Source of the DNA: Lampropedia puyangensis
GTDB taxonomy: Bacteria > Pseudomonadota > Gammaproteobacteria > Burkholderiales > Burkholderiaceae_C
DNA: 60,376 bases
Assembly: GCF_004833285.1 (NCBI RefSeq)
Contig: NZ_STFG01000020.1
Location: 1 to 60,376, forward strand
Reading direction: 5' to 3'
In this document: in pieces, positions 45,296-57,115 of the stretch
Numbering within the stretch: position 1 is the stretch's first letter
Layout: each line of letters begins with the position of its first letter
Made by a program: the position numbers and the translations under genes
Notes under the pieces: generated by a model
Database searches by the model: none
The model's input: only the letters and a program-made list of their open reading frames with translations
What the model was told of the DNA's origin: nothing

Positions 45296-45565
45296 TTACT
45301 CCTGTTGCGTTGGCGTATAGGCACTGGCCTGAAACGCTGAGGCCATTTGCGCTTCACGGTTGCGTAGCTGGCGCCAGCGCGGAATGACTGTGGCCAAGCC
45401 GATGGCCAACCCCAGCGCAAATGCGACCAACATGGCCAACACCATGGGCCCATGCCACTGCATGCCAAAAAACCAATGCACCGTGACGGGATGCTGGTTA
45501 TTGAGCGAAAAGGCAAACAGCAGAAAGAAAAAGGCTGCACGTAGCAGCCAAATCAAATATTTCAT
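45296..45565 (-). CDS. lapA: LPS assembly protein LapA
   Basis: From the ATG at 45565 the protein has 89 residues and two membrane helices (WLLRAAFFFLLFAFSL and VLAMLVAFALGLAIGLA) around HPVTVHWFFGMQW, then a basic tail. This is the DUF1049/LapA profile. LapA assists LapB in regulating LPS synthesis. An earlier start at 45613 adds 16 residues not typical for the family. Confidence 0.9.
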   Translation of the reverse strand: MKYLIWLLRAAFFFLLFAFSLNNQHPVTVHWFFGMQWHGPMVLAMLVAFALGLAIGLATVIPRWRQLRNREAQMASAFQASAYTPTQQE

Positions 45566-45628
45566 AAACACTGTAAGGCAACGGCTGGTAATACCACCAA
45601 GCGCTGCCATCATACCCTAGGGGTGTTC

Positions 45629-45928
45629 TTACTCCGAACGGCCCTTTGACCCTTGATCCACTGCTTCACGCAAGGCTTTACCTGGTTTGAAATGCAGCAC
45701 CCGTTTTTCAGGGACTTCAACTGTATCGCCATTGCGCGGATTGCGCCCAATACGAGGCGCGCGGCGATTGACGGTAAAACTGCCAAAACCACGGATTTCA
45801 ATCCGATGGCCCTGCTCCAAGGCATCGCCCATCGACTCCAACAGGACTTTGACGGCATATTCAGCATCCGTCTGACTCAATTGGGTGAAATGCGCCGCAA
45901 GCTCTTCAACAAGATCAGATCGTGTCAT
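45629..45928 (-). CDS. ihfB: Integration host factor subunit beta
   Basis: A 99-residue member of the HU/IHF family that bends DNA as a heterodimer with Ihf[15 protein letters not shown] at the start, [27 protein letters not shown] with the intercalating proline arm, and PGKALREAV at the end are typical of IhfB. It sits between rpsA and lapA, the standard order in betaproteobacteria. Confidence 0.97.
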   Translation of the reverse strand: MTRSDLVEELAAHFTQLSQTDAEYAVKVLLESMGDALEQGHRIEIRGFGSFTVNRRAPRIGRNPRNGDTVEVPEKRVLHFKPGKALREAVDQGSKGRSE

Positions 45929-46054
45929 GGTTGGAGATGGAGTGAGTGCACATGTCCCATCAATAAAGATGGCATGGCATTGCAGTAAACAATGTCAGCA
46001 TTGCTTTGATGGACTCCGATGATGGAGCATTAACCAATGCTTGCTGTGAAAGCA

Positions 46055-46085
46055 ACAACCCCTGACACCAAGGTGCAGGGGTTGT
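46055..46085 (-). terminator. Hairpin after rpsA
   Basis: ACAACCCCTG (46055-46064) and CAGGGGTTGT (46076-46085) form a perfect ten-base stem with an 11-base loop, about 60 bases past the rpsA stop on the minus strand. The following TGCTTTC is only weakly U-rich, so read-through into ihfB is likely. Confidence 0.6.
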
Positions 46086-46143
46086 GCATCAGAGAATCTT
46101 CAACGCTGGCAGAGCCCAAACTCTGCATACCAGCGATGCCGAT

Positions 46144-47829
46144 TTACTTCTCTTCTGCGTTGTCCAGCTTGGCTTTGAGCAATGCGCCCAAGCTAGTCGT
46201 ACCGGCATTTCCAACGGATTGCTGAGACAGGTTGTCCAGCGCTTCTTGTTGGTCAGCAGCATCCTTAGCCTTGATAGACAACTGGATGTTGCGGCTCTTA
46301 CGGTCGATATTGGTAATCACAGCAGTGACTTCATCGCCTTCCTTGAGCACGTTACGGGCATCTTCCACGCGGTCGGCAGAGATGTCAGAAGCGCGCAGGT
46401 AACCGATGATGTCTTCACCCAGTTCGATCTCAGCGCCTTTGGCATCAACAGTCTTGACCTTGCCTGTCACGGATTGGCCTTTGTCGTTGATCGACACGAA
46501 TGTTGTGAATGGATCAGCGTCGAGCTGTTTGATACCCAAGGAGATGCGCTCACGCTCAACGTCCACAGCCAACACGATCGCTTCGACTTCTTGGCCTTTC
46601 TTGTAGTTGCGCACAGCGGCTTCGCCAGGCTCGTTCCAAGACAGGTCAGACAAGTGCACCAAACCGTCGATACCGGAGGCCAAGCCCACGAACACACCGA
46701 AGTCAGTGATGGACTTGATTGGGCCCTTCACGCGGTCGCCACGGTTGGTTTGCTGAGCGAAATCTTGCCAAGGATTAACCTTGGTTTGTTTCATGCCCAA
46801 GGAGATACGGCGTTTGTCTTCGTCGATGTCCAGCACCATGACTTCGACTTCGTCACCCAAAGCAACGATTTTGGATGGAGCAACGTTCTTGTTGGTCCAG
46901 TCCATTTCGGAGACGTGCACCAAACCTTCGATACCTGGCTCCAGCTCAACGAATGCACCGTAGTCAGCGATGTTCGTGACTTTACCGAACAGACGTGTGT
47001 TGGCTGGGTAGCGACGTGCCACACCCACCCATGGATCTTCACCCATTTGCTTCAGGCCCAGAGAAACGCGGCTCTTCTCAGCGTCAAACTTGAGCACTTT
47101 GGCTGTGATCTCTTGACCAGCTTGCACCACCTCGGATGGGTGACGCACACGGCGCCATGCCATATCGGTGATGTGCAACAGACCGTCGATACCGCCCAAG
47201 TCCACGAATGCACCGTACTCGGTGATGTTTTTCACAACACCAGTCACGATCGCGCCTTCGTGCAGCGTTTCGAGCAACTTGGCGCGTTCTTCGCCCATGG
47301 AAGCTTCCACCACAGCACGGTGCGACAGCACGACGTTGTTGCGCTTGCGATCGAGTTTGATGACTTTGAATTCCAAAGTCTTGTTCTCGTATGGAGTCAG
47401 GTCTTTCACAGGACGTGTGTCGACCAAAGAACCTGGCAAGAAGGCGCGGATGCCATTGACCAGCACAGTCAAACCGCCTTTGACGCGACCAGAAGTCACA
47501 CCAGTGACGAACTCGCCAGATTCCAAAGCTTTTTCCAGCGACAGCCATGAGGCCAGACGCTTGGCGGTGTCACGCGACAAGATGGTGTCGCCGTAACCGT
47601 TTTCGATAGAGCCGATGGCCACCGAAACGAAGTCACCGACTTGGACTTCAACTTCGCCTTGATCGTTCTTGAACTCTTCCAGTGGAATGAAGGACTCAGA
47701 CTTCAAACCAGCGTTCACCACCACAAAGTTGTGCTCGATACGCACGACTTCAGCGGTAATGACCTCACCTGGGCGCATTTCCGTACGCTGCAGAGATTCT
47801 TCAAATAAGGCGGCAAAAGATTCAGACAT
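46144..47829 (-). CDS. rpsA: 30S ribosomal protein S1
   Basis: Ribosomal protein S1 binds mRNA and brings it to the 30S subunit. The 561 residues contain six S1 domains; repeats such as [64 protein letters not shown] and [22 protein letters not shown] mark the successive units. The start [22 protein letters not shown] is the usual N-terminus. A strong terminator separates it from aroA-cmk upstream, so rpsA has its own promoter, within 47830-47953. Confidence 0.98.
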   Translation of the reverse strand: MSESFAALFEESLQRTEMRPGEVITAEVVRIEHNFVVVNAGLKSESFIPLEEFKNDQGEVEVQVGDFVSVAIGSIENGYGDTILSRDTAKRLASWLSLEKALESGEFVTGVTSGRVKGGLTVLVNGIRAFLPGSLVDTRPVKDLTPYENKTLEFKVIKLDRKRNNVVLSHRAVVEASMGEERAKLLETLHEGAIVTGVVKNITEYGAFVDLGGIDGLLHITDMAWRRVRHPSEVVQAGQEITAKVLKFDAEKSRVSLGLKQMGEDPWVGVARRYPANTRLFGKVTNIADYGAFVELEPGIEGLVHVSEMDWTNKNVAPSKIVALGDEVEVMVLDIDEDKRRISLGMKQTKVNPWQDFAQQTNRGDRVKGPIKSITDFGVFVGLASGIDGLVHLSDLSWNEPGEAAVRNYKKGQEVEAIVLAVDVERERISLGIKQLDADPFTTFVSINDKGQSVTGKVKTVDAKGAEIELGEDIIGYLRASDISADRVEDARNVLKEGDEVTAVITNIDRKSRNIQLSIKAKDAADQQEALDNLSQQSVGNAGTTSLGALLKAKLDNAEEK

Positions 47830-47953
47830 GTGTTTCCTTGACCAGACTATCGGCTTCCGTCAGCCCTATTGCTGAACGTTTTTATCTCGACAGTTGGCAG
47901 TGTGTGGTGCGCTCTTGCCCTTGTGGGCCCAAGCCACCACCAGTTGGGTAGTG

Positions 47954-47987
47954 AAAAAACCAGCACGCTTGTCATCAAGCTTGCTGG
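47954..47987 (-). terminator. Intrinsic terminator between aroA-cmk and rpsA
   Basis: On the minus strand CCAGCA-A-GCTTG, loop ATGA, CAAGC-G-TGCTGG is followed by six Ts (A-run at 47954-47959). It lies about 130 bases past the aroA-cmk stop and ends the serC-to-cmk transcript before the rpsA promoter. Confidence 0.85.
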
Positions 47988-48117
47988 GCGAACTTCGCGT
48001 GTGCCAAAGAAAGCAACTCAAAAGGCACCCTCGAACATCAATAGGCAACTGCACTCAGCAGTCTCACCTATATGTTGCACGCCATGGAGGTGAAAGGCCC
48101 GTGTTGCGAGGCTTGTA

Positions 48118-50139
48118 TCAAGCCACGCTGCGCACTTGTGCCCACCACTGGAGCACTTGCTCAACCGCAGCATCCACGCTCATGTCAGAGTTATCCAACA
48201 CCTTAGCGTCTGCAGCGGGTTTGAGGGGCGCCACTGTACGCGTCGTATCCCTCAAGTCACGCGCTTCTAGCTCTTCGCGAAGGGTGGTAAGTGTAACGTC
48301 AAAGCCTTGCGAAATCAATTGCTTATAGCGACGCTCGGCCCGCTTCTCCGCGCTTGCGGTCAAGAACACCTTGAGTGGCGCTTGCGGAAACACCACCGTG
48401 CCCATGTCACGCCCGTCTGCAACCAAACCCGGCACATGAGCACAGCCGCGCTGCCACTGCAGCAGCGCATCGCGCACAGCGGGGATGGCAGAGATCAGCG
48501 ACGCATCACGACTTCCTTGGTCTGAACGGATGGCGGCAGTCACATCGTCGCCTTCTAGCAACACCTTCTCCCCATCAAACACCAACTGTAGCGAGCGCGC
48601 AACATCTGCCAAGGCATCTGCGTGCTCGGCCGCAATGTCCAACCCCTGGCGACGCGCAGCCACTCCTGCGATGCGATACAGCGCGCCGGAATCGAGCGCG
48701 TGGTACCCCAAACGCTCTGCCACCATAGCTGCCAACGTGCCTTTGCCTGATGCACTGGGCCCATCAATACAAATCACAGGCACAGCACCCGCTTTCGGGC
48801 GGGTCACAGAAAACAGCGCCTCAAAATAATCAGGAAAGGTTTTCCCCACGCAGCGCGGGTCTTCTATGCGCACCATGACCGCAGCCGGATTGAATGCTGC
48901 CAGAGCAAAACACATGGCCATGCGGTGGTCGTCATACGTGCCAATCGAAGCACTGCGCCACTGTGCCTGCGCAGGCGGCGTCACCGTCAACCAGTCTGCG
49001 CCACTCTCTACTGTTGCGCCCAGCTTGCCCAACTCGGCCACCATGGCATCAATGCGGTCTGTTTCCTTGACACGCCAACTGCCAATGTTGGTAATCCGTG
49101 TCGTACCTTCTGCATACAAAGCCATCACCGCCAAAGTCATGGCCGCATCAGGTATGTGGTTCGCATCCAGTTCAATGGCTTTTAACGGCCAACTACCACG
49201 CTGCACCTTAAGCCAATTCGGCCCAGTTTCTACATGAGCCCCCATTTGACGGGCCGCCTCGATAAAACGGATATCACCTTGAATTGAATCTTCGCCAACA
49301 CCTTGAATGGTAATGGCGTGGCCAACCGCAGGATCACAGGCAATCGCGCCCAGCGCAACAAAATAACTGGCTGAAGAGGCATCCGCTTCCACATACAAAA
49401 CACCGGGAGACTGGTAACGTGAACCTGCCGTCACGGTGAACCGCTGCCAATTCTCGTTACATACGTTGATGCCAAAGCGCTGCAGCAAGTTCAGGGTGAT
49501 GGCGATGTAAGGCTTGGAGATCAACTCCCCCACCACCTCAATCACATAATCGCGCTGCTGCGCAATCAAAGGCAATGCCATCAGCATGGCAGTCAAGAAT
49601 TGACTGGAAACATCGCCACGTATGCGAATGCATGTATTGCGCTCTAGCTCCGCGCGGTTAGCAGCCTGCAGTACCAACGGCGGATAGCCTTGCGTTTTTT
49701 GATAAGAAATATCACAGCCAAGCTGTCGCAATGCATCCACCAAATCGCCGATGGGGCGCTCTTGCATACGCGCAACCCCTGTGAGCTCAAAACGCTGTCC
49801 TGGGGCCGCCAACAAAGCCAATGCGGCAGTCAATGGGCGAATCGCTGTTCCCGCATTGCCTAAATGCAGCAATGCTTGCTCAGGCAAACCATGGCGATCC
49901 AGCCCTTTGATGGTTACGGTGTTTTGCTTATGTTCAATTGCACAGCCCAAGCTACGCAATGCAGTCAGCATGGCGTCGGTATCGTCTGAAGACAACACGT
50001 CATGCAGCACCGTGGTTTGACCTTCGCACAACGCAGCCAACAACAGCACACGGTTTGAAATGCTTTTGGAGCCTGGCAACAATACGCTACCGCTGGCACT
50101 CTCAAGAGCAGGAAGGTCAAGAAACGGGATGGAATACAT
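48118..50139 (-). CDS. aroA-cmk: Fused EPSP synthase / cytidylate kinase
   Basis: One 673-residue protein with two enzymes. Residues 1 to about 445 are 3-phosphoshikimate 1-carboxyvinyltransferase, with [17 protein letters not shown], the [15 protein letters not shown] phosphate site and [21 protein letters not shown]. From about residue 452 a complete CMP kinase follows: [20 protein letters not shown] (P-loop), [35 protein letters not shown] and [13 protein letters not shown]. The start at 50139 gives [13 protein letters not shown]; a longer frame to 50232 has no support. The fusion links the shikimate pathway with pyrimidine nucleotide supply and is a known trait of Comamonadaceae and relatives. 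It follows tyrA by 120 bases. Confidence 0.96.
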   Translation of the reverse strand: MYSIPFLDLPALESASGSVLLPGSKSISNRVLLLAALCEGQTTVLHDVLSSDDTDAMLTALRSLGCAIEHKQNTVTIKGLDRHGLPEQALLHLGNAGTAIRPLTAALALLAAPGQRFELTGVARMQERPIGDLVDALRQLGCDISYQKTQGYPPLVLQAANRAELERNTCIRIRGDVSSQFLTAMLMALPLIAQQRDYVIEVVGELISKPYIAITLNLLQRFGINVCNENWQRFTVTAGSRYQSPGVLYVEADASSASYFVALGAIACDPAVGHAITIQGVGEDSIQGDIRFIEAARQMGAHVETGPNWLKVQRGSWPLKAIELDANHIPDAAMTLAVMALYAEGTTRITNIGSWRVKETDRIDAMVAELGKLGATVESGADWLTVTPPAQAQWRSASIGTYDDHRMAMCFALAAFNPAAVMVRIEDPRCVGKTFPDYFEALFSVTRPKAGAVPVICIDGPSASGKGTLAAMVAERLGYHALDSGALYRIAGVAARRQGLDIAAEHADALADVARSLQLVFDGEKVLLEGDDVTAAIRSDQGSRDASLISAIPAVRDALLQWQRGCAHVPGLVADGRDMGTVVFPQAPLKVFLTASAEKRAERRYKQLISQGFDVTLTTLREELEARDLRDTTRTVAPLKPAADAKVLDNSDMSVDAAVEQVLQWWAQVRSVA

Positions 50140-50259
50140 GCAGTCTTTCAAAATGATCAAGAGGAGAGTGACGCAATACAAGAAGCATGCGTTGCGGCGC
50201 GGAACGCACCGCAATGGCATACGCCACGCCAATATCTCGATTGCCTGTGCGGCACAGGT

Positions 50260-51126
50260 TTATGGGCGCCAGGCGTTACGCGCCTTGCTGGCTTTGACAA
50301 TCAATGCCTCCAGGGCATCACCGTCTTGTGCATGCAGCGCTTTTTGAAACGCTTGCATGGACAGCACCAACTGGCGCAACTGCCCCATAACTTCGGTCCG
50401 ATTGGCCAATAACACATCGCGCCAAAGTACAGGATCACCACCCGCGATACGCGAAAAATCTCTAAACCCCGGGCCAGCCAACTTCATGAACGAGGCGTAA
50501 CTTTCCTGTGAAAGCAAACTATTCATGAATGAAAACGCCACCAAATGCGGCGCATGGCTGATTCCAGCCAAAAGCGCATCATGCTCACAAGGAGGCATCA
50601 CGTGTACGCGCCCTCCCACGGCTGTCCATAACGCCTGCGCCTCCTGCACCTTGTCGAGATCGGTGGCAGGCGTAGGTGTAAGCACTACATTGGCATCTTG
50701 GTAAAGCGCGGCCTCAGAATGCTCAACGCCCGAAACTTCTTTGCCTGTAATGGGATGCGCTGGAACGAAATACTGGCCGTTCCAGCCCAAATATTTCTCG
50801 GCGTTCTGCACCACGTCTTGCTTGGTGGAGCCCACATCCATAGTCAGTACGTTCGATTGCACAAACTGGCGGATACTTTTAAAAGTCTCGCTCGTAGCCG
50901 ACACAGGAACGGCAATCACAATCAAATCGGACCCGGCACACGCCTGCATGGCTGACTTGGCCTCTTGATCAATGACCCCCAACGCCTTCGCCCGCGCCGT
51001 AGTGGAAGGCGACTTGCTGTAGCCAACGACCGATTTGACCAGCTTCGCACGCTTTAATGCCAAAGCCAGTGAACCACCCATCAGGCCACAACCAATGAGG
51101 CCCATTTGATTGTATGTTTTCGTCAT
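50260..51126 (-). CDS. tyrA: Prephenate dehydrogenase
   Basis: TyrA oxidises prephenate to 4-hydroxyphenylpyruvate using NAD, committing to tyrosine. With the ATG at 51126 it has 288 residues. The N-terminal Rossmann motif is MGLIGCGLMGGSLALALKRA; later blocks VGSTKQDVV, FVPAHPITGKEVSGVEHS, GISHAPHLVAFSFMNSLL and GPGFRDFSRIAGGDPVLWRDV carry the catalytic histidine region. Monofunctional, without a chorismate mutase domain (that activity is in pheA). It is 65 bases after pheA. Confidence 0.95.
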   Translation of the reverse strand: MTKTYNQMGLIGCGLMGGSLALALKRAKLVKSVVGYSKSPSTTARAKALGVIDQEAKSAMQACAGSDLIVIAVPVSATSETFKSIRQFVQSNVLTMDVGSTKQDVVQNAEKYLGWNGQYFVPAHPITGKEVSGVEHSEAALYQDANVVLTPTPATDLDKVQEAQALWTAVGGRVHVMPPCEHDALLAGISHAPHLVAFSFMNSLLSQESYASFMKLAGPGFRDFSRIAGGDPVLWRDVLLANRTEVMGQLRQLVLSMQAFQKALHAQDGDALEALIVKASKARNAWRP

Positions 51127-51191
51127 TTCTCGATCACTTCGCGCGTCGCACACAACACGCCTTCATCACACAACAAGGAAGGTTTACAAAC

Positions 51192-52301
51192 TCAGGCTTT
51201 GAGTGGGTACGCACCCAAGAGCTTGAAGAAGGCACTCAAGCTACGCAGCTCAGCCAACGCGGCGGCCACATGCGCCTGTGTTGGGTGCCCGTCCAAGTCA
51301 ATGTAAAAGTAATACTCCCACTGCCCGGTACGTGCTGGACGCGATTCAAAGCGTGTCATCGACACATTGTGCTTTTTCAGCGGTGTGAGCAACTCATGCA
51401 CAGCACCTGGGCGGTTGGGTACTGCAATCACCAAACTGGTGGCATCACGCCCAGTTGGCTCAGGCATCGCCATGGTCTCTGGCAGTGTGATGATGCCAAA
51501 ACGGGTGCGGTTGTACGCATCGTCTTGAATGGCCGGAGCCACAATATGCAAACCGAACTGCGTAGCCGCACGCTCACTGGCAAGTCCTGCCCATGCCGGA
51601 TTGGTCGCAGCCAAGCGCGCCCCTTCAGCGTTACTGGCCACTGGGCGGCGCTCAGCATGGGGTAAATGCTTGGCCAGCCATGCATGGCATTGCGCCAAAG
51701 CTTGGGGGTGAGCCAACACGGCCTCAATGCCATCGATACTGTTGTTCAGGCGCAGTAAATTGTGCCGCACCTGCAAAATCACCTCACCGACCATGTGCAC
51801 AGGCGACTGCAGCAGCAAATCGAGCGAGCGCGTGACTACGCCTTCATTTGAATTCTCCAGCCCAACCACCCCAAACTGCGCGTTGCCTGACATGGTGGCG
51901 TGAAACACCTCATCAAAACTGTTGCAATACACAATGTCTGCAGCGCCACCAAAATACTCAACCGCAGCCTGTTCGCAAAAAGTACCAGCAGGCCCAAGAA
52001 CCGCCACACGTTGAGGCGATTCAAGCGCCAGACATGCAGACATGATTTCACGCCAGACTGCCGCAACATGCCCATTTTTCAGAGGCCCTTGATTGGCTCG
52101 CTGCATTTTCTCAATGACTTGTGCAACTCTATCTGGACGGAAAAAAGTAGTACCCTCTTTTTTCTTCAGTTCCCCTACTTCTTGCGCCACACGGGCACGC
52201 TGATTCAAGGTATCCAACAGGTGCCGATCCAGGGCATCAATGCGATCGCGCAATGCCAACAATTCAGGGGTGGCAACAGGTTCATTGGGTTTATTTGTCA
52301 T
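51192..52301 (-). CDS. pheA: Bifunctional chorismate mutase/prephenate dehydratase
   Basis: PheA makes prephenate and then phenylpyruvate. The ATG at 52301 gives 369 residues (GTG at 52310 would add three). Residues about 18-95 are an AroQ mutase domain (ALRDRIDALDRHLLDTLNQRARVAQEVGELK), residues about 105-280 the dehydratase domain (VLGPAGTFCEQAAVEYFG, GVVGLENSNEGVVTRSLDLLL, the TRFGII catalytic segment) and the last 85 an ACT feedback domain (TSLVIAVPNRPGAVHELLTPL, ESRPARTGQWEYYFYIDLDGH). It follows serC by about 115 bases. Confidence 0.97.
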   Translation of the reverse strand: MTNKPNEPVATPELLALRDRIDALDRHLLDTLNQRARVAQEVGELKKKEGTTFFRPDRVAQVIEKMQRANQGPLKNGHVAAVWREIMSACLALESPQRVAVLGPAGTFCEQAAVEYFGGAADIVYCNSFDEVFHATMSGNAQFGVVGLENSNEGVVTRSLDLLLQSPVHMVGEVILQVRHNLLRLNNSIDGIEAVLAHPQALAQCHAWLAKHLPHAERRPVASNAEGARLAATNPAWAGLASERAATQFGLHIVAPAIQDDAYNRTRFGIITLPETMAMPEPTGRDATSLVIAVPNRPGAVHELLTPLKKHNVSMTRFESRPARTGQWEYYFYIDLDGHPTQAHVAAALAELRSLSAFFKLLGAYPLKA

Positions 52302-52417
52302 GGGGCGCACATTCGAAGAAAGTATTCAATCCAGAAGAAAACATCGAAACCAACCGCTGCCAGCTAGCCAGCACCAACACCAGTACCCATCAACCAGCCA
52401 GCAGCAGTTATCGCCGA

Positions 52418-53530
52418 TCAAGCAGCCGTCTTCTCAAACTCACGCAGATAAGCAATCAACGCATCCACACCTGCCTCAGGCATGGCGTTATAGATACTGG
52501 CACGCATACCGCCAACAGACTTGTGACCCTTGAGCTGCAGCAGGCCTCGTGCCTTGGCACCAGACAGAAAGTCTGCATTGCGGCTCTCATCAGCCAAGAA
52601 AAATGGCACATTCATGCGTGAGCGTGCTGTGGCCGCAACCTTATTGCTGTAGAAGCTGCTGCTATCCAAATAATCGTAGAGTTTTTTCGCCTTGCGAATA
52701 TTGCGCGCCTCAACAGCGGCAAGACCAGTCAGTCCGCCTTCTTGCTGGCGCAAGACCCAGTCAAACACCAAGCCCGCCACATAGATACCCCAAGTGGGTG
52801 GGGTGTTGTACATAGACTGGTTCTTCGCGACCAACTCGTAATTGAATGCGCTTGGGCAAATATCCAGTGTGTGGCCAATCAAATCCTCTCGCACGATAAC
52901 AATGGTCAAACCGGAAGGTCCGAGGTTTTTCTGCGCACCAGCAAAAGCCAAGGCTACTTTGCTCCAATCGATGGGACGAGACGCGATATGAGACGAGCAA
53001 TCGATCACCAAATCAGCACTCGAGCCTAAAGCCTTCAAATCCGGCAACGTCTGGTACTCAATGCCATGAATGGTTTCATTGCTGCAGATATGCAGATACA
53101 CCGCATCTTTGGACAAGCTCCAACTCGCCGGGTCCGGGATCTCAGTAAAGCCGCTGGCCTTGGCAGTCGCTGCCACATGGGCAGTGGCATATTTACCCGC
53201 CTCCTTAAAAGATTTCTCTGTCCAACTGCCTGTTAACACAAAATCCGCGACCCCTCCGCGGGAGATATTCAAGGGGACGATGGCATTCTCTCCAATGCCA
53301 CCACCTTGCATAAACAGAATCTGGTAGTTAGCTGGTACCGCCAGCAAAGCACGCAAATCACGCTCTGCTTTTTCGTAAATCGAGATGAACTCCGCACCAC
53401 GATGGCTCATCTCCATCACACTCATGCCACTGCCATGCCAATCGAGCATGTCAGCAGCGGCGGTTTGCAGCACTTCTTCGGGCAGCACGGCTGGGCCGGC
53501 AGAAAAATTAAAAGGGCGAGGAATGGTCAT
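52418..53530 (-). CDS. serC: Phosphoserine aminotransferase
   Basis: SerC makes phosphoserine from 3-phosphohydroxypyruvate and also serves pyridoxal phosphate synthesis. From the ATG at 53530 (370 residues) it begins [21 protein letters not shown], the family signature. [52 protein letters not shown] and [18 protein letters not shown] (with the PLP lysine) follow in order. It lies 32 bases after the hydrolase stop and heads the serC-pheA-tyrA-aroA series. Confidence 0.97.
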   Translation of the reverse strand: MTIPRPFNFSAGPAVLPEEVLQTAAADMLDWHGSGMSVMEMSHRGAEFISIYEKAERDLRALLAVPANYQILFMQGGGIGENAIVPLNISRGGVADFVLTGSWTEKSFKEAGKYATAHVAATAKASGFTEIPDPASWSLSKDAVYLHICSNETIHGIEYQTLPDLKALGSSADLVIDCSSHIASRPIDWSKVALAFAGAQKNLGPSGLTIVIVREDLIGHTLDICPSAFNYELVAKNQSMYNTPPTWGIYVAGLVFDWVLRQQEGGLTGLAAVEARNIRKAKKLYDYLDSSSFYSNKVAATARSRMNVPFFLADESRNADFLSGAKARGLLQLKGHKSVGGMRASIYNAMPEAGVDALIAYLREFEKTAA

Positions 53531-53562
53531 GAAAAACCCACAAAACTGGAATCGAAAAAACA

Positions 53563-54357
53563 CTAGTTTGTGCGCCGCCGTGATGGCGCACAGAAAAAAT
53601 CAACCACCATCTTCAAAAATGCCTCTGCTGCATCATCATGGACTGCATGCCCTGAAAAAGCCTGATTCCACAAGTGCGCATGCGGCAACGCATCTTGCAA
53701 TGCACTCACCTCAGCCAGACTCAAAAGCGGATCGTTATCTCCCCGAATCAGCAAAAGTGGCGCCTGAATGCCTCTGACCGCCTCACTCGGGTATCCATCT
53801 GCTGTTCTATCGAGCCAAAGCGCCTTCACTGCGCCAAGCAGCGCATCAAAATCTGGCTGTGGATTCTCTTGCTCATAGCTAGACAGCGCATGCGGGAACA
53901 ACTGCTCCCAACGCTGACGCGTTAACCCCTGCAAAAAAGGAATCGACGGATCACCATCCAACAAACGCCATTGCGCCCCGACTGTGGCCAGCGCCTGCAC
54001 ACGCACAGGGCACTGCAAAGCCAAGCGATACCCGGTAATACCGCCATCGCTAAACCCCAGAATATTCACGCTAGCGAGCTTCAAATGGTCAAGGACAGCA
54101 ACCACATCGGCCGCGTGCTGCGCATAACTCAGCGGCAGCGCCCCCATGGACGATCTACCGTGGCCACGAAAATCAAGAAGCAACAAACGAAAAGACTGCG
54201 CCAGTGCATCTACAACAGAGTCCCAATCATGGGAGCTCCCCATTCCGCCGTGCAAAAGCAACAACGGCTGTGCCTGTGACTGCCCAAGCTCATAAACAAC
54301 CAACTCGGCACCACCGACTCGGCAGACATGCTGCCGAGCTTGCGCTAACAAACTCAT
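53563..54357 (-). CDS. Alpha/beta hydrolase
   Basis: A 264-residue alpha/beta-hydrolase fold protein. The oxyanion loop [15 protein letters not shown], the nucleophile elbow [14 protein letters not shown] (Ser near residue 102), a [11 protein letters not shown] acid segment and the catalytic histidine in [14 protein letters not shown] form a complete triad. The broad family includes esterases, peptidases and C-C hydrolases, so the substrate is unknown. Its ATG overlaps the gyrA stop (ATGA), an unusual neighbour for gyrase; it may only use the gyrA transcript. Confidence 0.88.
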   Translation of the reverse strand: MSLLAQARQHVCRVGGAELVVYELGQSQAQPLLLLHGGMGSSHDWDSVVDALAQSFRLLLLDFRGHGRSSMGALPLSYAQHAADVVAVLDHLKLASVNILGFSDGGITGYRLALQCPVRVQALATVGAQWRLLDGDPSIPFLQGLTRQRWEQLFPHALSSYEQENPQPDFDALLGAVKALWLDRTADGYPSEAVRGIQAPLLLIRGDNDPLLSLAEVSALQDALPHAHLWNQAFSGHAVHDDAAEAFLKMVVDFFCAPSRRRTN

Positions 54358-57065
54358 TGCACCTGAGCCCCATCATCGCTTGGCTTGGGTGAATCGTCCT
54401 GCGCTGGCGCAGCACCATTCTCAGTCGCAGCTACATCCTCTGCGACACCGCCATCTTCACCCCCCTCATTCGCATCGTTCTCCACAATGCGTTGTAGGCC
54501 TATGAGCTTGGCGCCCTCATCCAGCGCAATCAACGTCACGCCTTGTGTGGCACGGCCGAGCTCACGGATTTCAGCCACACGAGTGCGCACCAACACACCG
54601 GTATCCGTGATCAGCATGATCTCGTCTTCCGGGCCCACCAAGGTAGCAGCAACCACCTTGCCATTGCGCTCCGACTGCTGAATCGCAATCATGCCTTTGG
54701 TGCCGCGGCCGTGGCGCGTGTACTCGGCAATCGCCGTGCGTTTGCCATAGCCGTTTTCGGTAGCAGTCAACACGCTTTGCGCCGACGGATCGCCCTCAGC
54801 CTCAGCCACGAGCATGGCGATCACACTTTGGGTCTCTTCCAAGTTCATGCCGCGCACACCGCGCGCATTGCGGCCCAAAGGACGCACATCGTTCTCGTCA
54901 AAACGTACAGCTTTACCGTTGTCAGAGAACAGCATCACATCGTGTTTGCCATCGGTCAGCGCCGCGCCAATCAGGAAGTCGCCCTCGTCCAAGTTGACGG
55001 CAATAATGCCTTTTTTGCGCGGATTATTGAATTCGTCCAGCGCGGTCTTTTTAACCGTGCCTTTGGCGGTTGCCATGAACACATACTGGTCGGCCGGGAA
55101 GGTGCGGGCTTCGCCAGTCAATGGCAAAACGACGGTGATCTTCTCGCCATTTTCCAGCGGGAACATATTGACGATAGGGCGCCCCCGCGAGCCACGCGAG
55201 CCTTCTGGCACTTCCCAGACCTTAAGCCAGTACAGGCGACCACGGTCAGAGAAGCACAGAATGTAATCATGCGTATTGGCAATGAAGAGCTGATCGATCC
55301 AGTCGTCCTCTTTAGTCGCAGCCGCTTGCTTGCCACGGCCGCCACGTTTTTGTGAGCGGTACTCGGACAATGGCTGGCTCTTGATATAGCCAGTGTGGCT
55401 GAGCGTGACGACCATATCCGTTGGGGTAATCAAGTCCTCGGTCGACAAATCTTGCGCGCTATATTCGAGCTCGCTTCGGCGTGCCCCCAGTTTGGTTTCA
55501 CCGTACTCGGTTTTGATCGAGACCAGCTCTTCACTGATGATGGTCGAGACACGCGCAGGCTTGCCCAGAATATCCAGCAAGTCTTCAATTTGCGCCATGA
55601 CCTCCTTGTATTCGGCCACGATCTTGTCTTGCTCCAATCCGGTCAAGCGCGAGAGACGCATCGCCAGAATTTCTGATGCCTGGGTATCCGAGAGGCGATA
55701 AAGCCCGTCTTTGCCCAACCCATATTGCTTGCCCAACGTTTCAGGCCGGTAGTCATCGGCATTGACCACACCACCATCCTCACGGGCACGCGTGAGCATT
55801 TGCTTGACCACTTGGCTGTCCCAGCCGCGGGTCATCAGCTCTGCCTTGGCCACTGGCGGCGTGGGCGACTCGCGAATGATTCGAATGAAATCATCAATAT
55901 TGGCCAACGCTACAGCCAGGCCTTCCAGCACATGGCCACGGTCACGCGCTTTGCGCAGCTCAAAAATTGTGCGGCGTGTCACCACTTCGCGGCGGTGTTG
56001 CAAGAACACCTGCAGCAAATCTTTCAAGTTGCACAATCGTGGCTGGCCATCAATCAAGGCCACCATATTGACGCCAAAAGTGTCTTGCAGCTGGGTCTGT
56101 TTGTAGAGGTTATTAAGCACGACCTCGCCAACTTCTCCGCGCTTGAGTTCAATCACCAAGCGCATGCCGGACTTGTCCGACTCATCCTGAATATGACTGA
56201 TGCCTTCAATCTTTTTCTCGTGCACCAGCTCAGCCATGCGCTCTTGCAAGGTCTTCTTGTTGACTTGGTAGGGCAGTTCGTCAACGATGATCGCCTGGCG
56301 CTGGCCACGATCAATATCTTCAAAGTGCACCTTGGCACGCATCACCACCCGGCCACGCCCTGTGCGGTAACCGTCTTTTACGCCATTCATGCCATAAATA
56401 ATCCCGCCAGTGGGGAAATCAGGCGCAGGAATGAATTCCATCAAGTCATCCACGCTTGCCTCTGGATTGTTCAGCAGATGCAAACAAGCGTTGATGGTCT
56501 CTGACAGGTTATGCGGTGGAATATTTGTCGCCATCCCCACCGCAATACCACCCGAGCCGTTAACCAACAGGTTCGGGAAACGCGCAGGCAAAACCAAAGG
56601 CTCCTGCTCACTGCCGTCGTAGTTAGGGCCGAAATCAACCGTTTCCTTGTCGATATCGGTAAGCAGTTCATGCGCGATCTTGGTCAGACGTACTTCGGTG
56701 TATCGCATAGCCGCAGCGTTATCGCCATCGACTGAGCCGAAGTTACCTTGCCCGTCAACCAACATGTGCCGCAATGAAAAAGGCTGCGCCATACGCACAA
56801 TCGTGTCGTACACAGCTGTATCACCGTGCGGGTGGTACTTACCAATCACATCACCCACAATACGGGCAGACTTCTTATAGGCCTTGTTCCAGTCATTGCC
56901 CAATTCACGCATGGCGAACAAGGCTCTGCGATGCACAGGCTTGAGCCCATCACGCGCATCCGGCAGCGCCCGCCCCACAATCACGCTCATGGCGTAATCG
57001 AGATAGCTGCGGCGCATCTCCTCCTCAAGGCTAATCGGTAGGGTTTCTTTAGCGAATTCGGTCAT
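54354..57065 (-). CDS. gyrA: DNA gyrase subunit A
   Basis: GyrA is the DNA-cutting subunit of the gyrase that introduces negative supercoils. The 903 residues start with [41 protein letters not shown]. The quinolone-determining region reads [20 protein letters not shown] and keeps the wild-type serine-free pattern HGDTAVYDT; the catalytic tyrosine is in [10 protein letters not shown]. The C-terminal DNA-wrapping domain has its GyrA box QKRGGRGKQ and six blades, followed by an acidic, alanine-rich tail. Position 83-equivalent is threonine here, which in some bacteria lowers quinolone sensitivity; no claim about resistance is made. Confidence 0.98.
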   Translation of the reverse strand: MTEFAKETLPISLEEEMRRSYLDYAMSVIVGRALPDARDGLKPVHRRALFAMRELGNDWNKAYKKSARIVGDVIGKYHPHGDTAVYDTIVRMAQPFSLRHMLVDGQGNFGSVDGDNAAAMRYTEVRLTKIAHELLTDIDKETVDFGPNYDGSEQEPLVLPARFPNLLVNGSGGIAVGMATNIPPHNLSETINACLHLLNNPEASVDDLMEFIPAPDFPTGGIIYGMNGVKDGYRTGRGRVVMRAKVHFEDIDRGQRQAIIVDELPYQVNKKTLQERMAELVHEKKIEGISHIQDESDKSGMRLVIELKRGEVGEVVLNNLYKQTQLQDTFGVNMVALIDGQPRLCNLKDLLQVFLQHRREVVTRRTIFELRKARDRGHVLEGLAVALANIDDFIRIIRESPTPPVAKAELMTRGWDSQVVKQMLTRAREDGGVVNADDYRPETLGKQYGLGKDGLYRLSDTQASEILAMRLSRLTGLEQDKIVAEYKEVMAQIEDLLDILGKPARVSTIISEELVSIKTEYGETKLGARRSELEYSAQDLSTEDLITPTDMVVTLSHTGYIKSQPLSEYRSQKRGGRGKQAAATKEDDWIDQLFIANTHDYILCFSDRGRLYWLKVWEVPEGSRGSRGRPIVNMFPLENGEKITVVLPLTGEARTFPADQYVFMATAKGTVKKTALDEFNNPRKKGIIAVNLDEGDFLIGAALTDGKHDVMLFSDNGKAVRFDENDVRPLGRNARGVRGMNLEETQSVIAMLVAEAEGDPSAQSVLTATENGYGKRTAIAEYTRHGRGTKGMIAIQQSERNGKVVAATLVGPEDEIMLITDTGVLVRTRVAEIRELGRATQGVTLIALDEGAKLIGLQRIVENDANEGGEDGGVAEDVAATENGAAPAQDDSPKPSDDGAQVQ

Positions 57066-57109
57066 AGGATCGAAAGCCTGTCACAAGGCCCCAGCAAACA
57101 AAAGCAGAT

Positions 57110-57115
57110 ATTGTA
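57110..57115 (-). promoter_or_regulatory. Likely gyrA -10 box
   Basis: On the minus strand TACAAT lies 45 bases before the gyrA ATG, with a weak TAGCTA -35 element 17 bases upstream. It is the best promoter match in the gap between gyrA and ompA. Confidence 0.45.

Noticed and set aside
46084-47550. A 488-codon plus-strand frame opposite rpsA
   Set aside because: It is antisense to a certain S1 gene, shows no family motif, and is explained by the codon bias of rpsA.
56760-56880. Quinolone-resistance mutation in gyrA
   Set aside because: A threonine at the position corresponding to E. coli Ser83 is natural in several bacteria; the sequence alone does not justify a resistance call.
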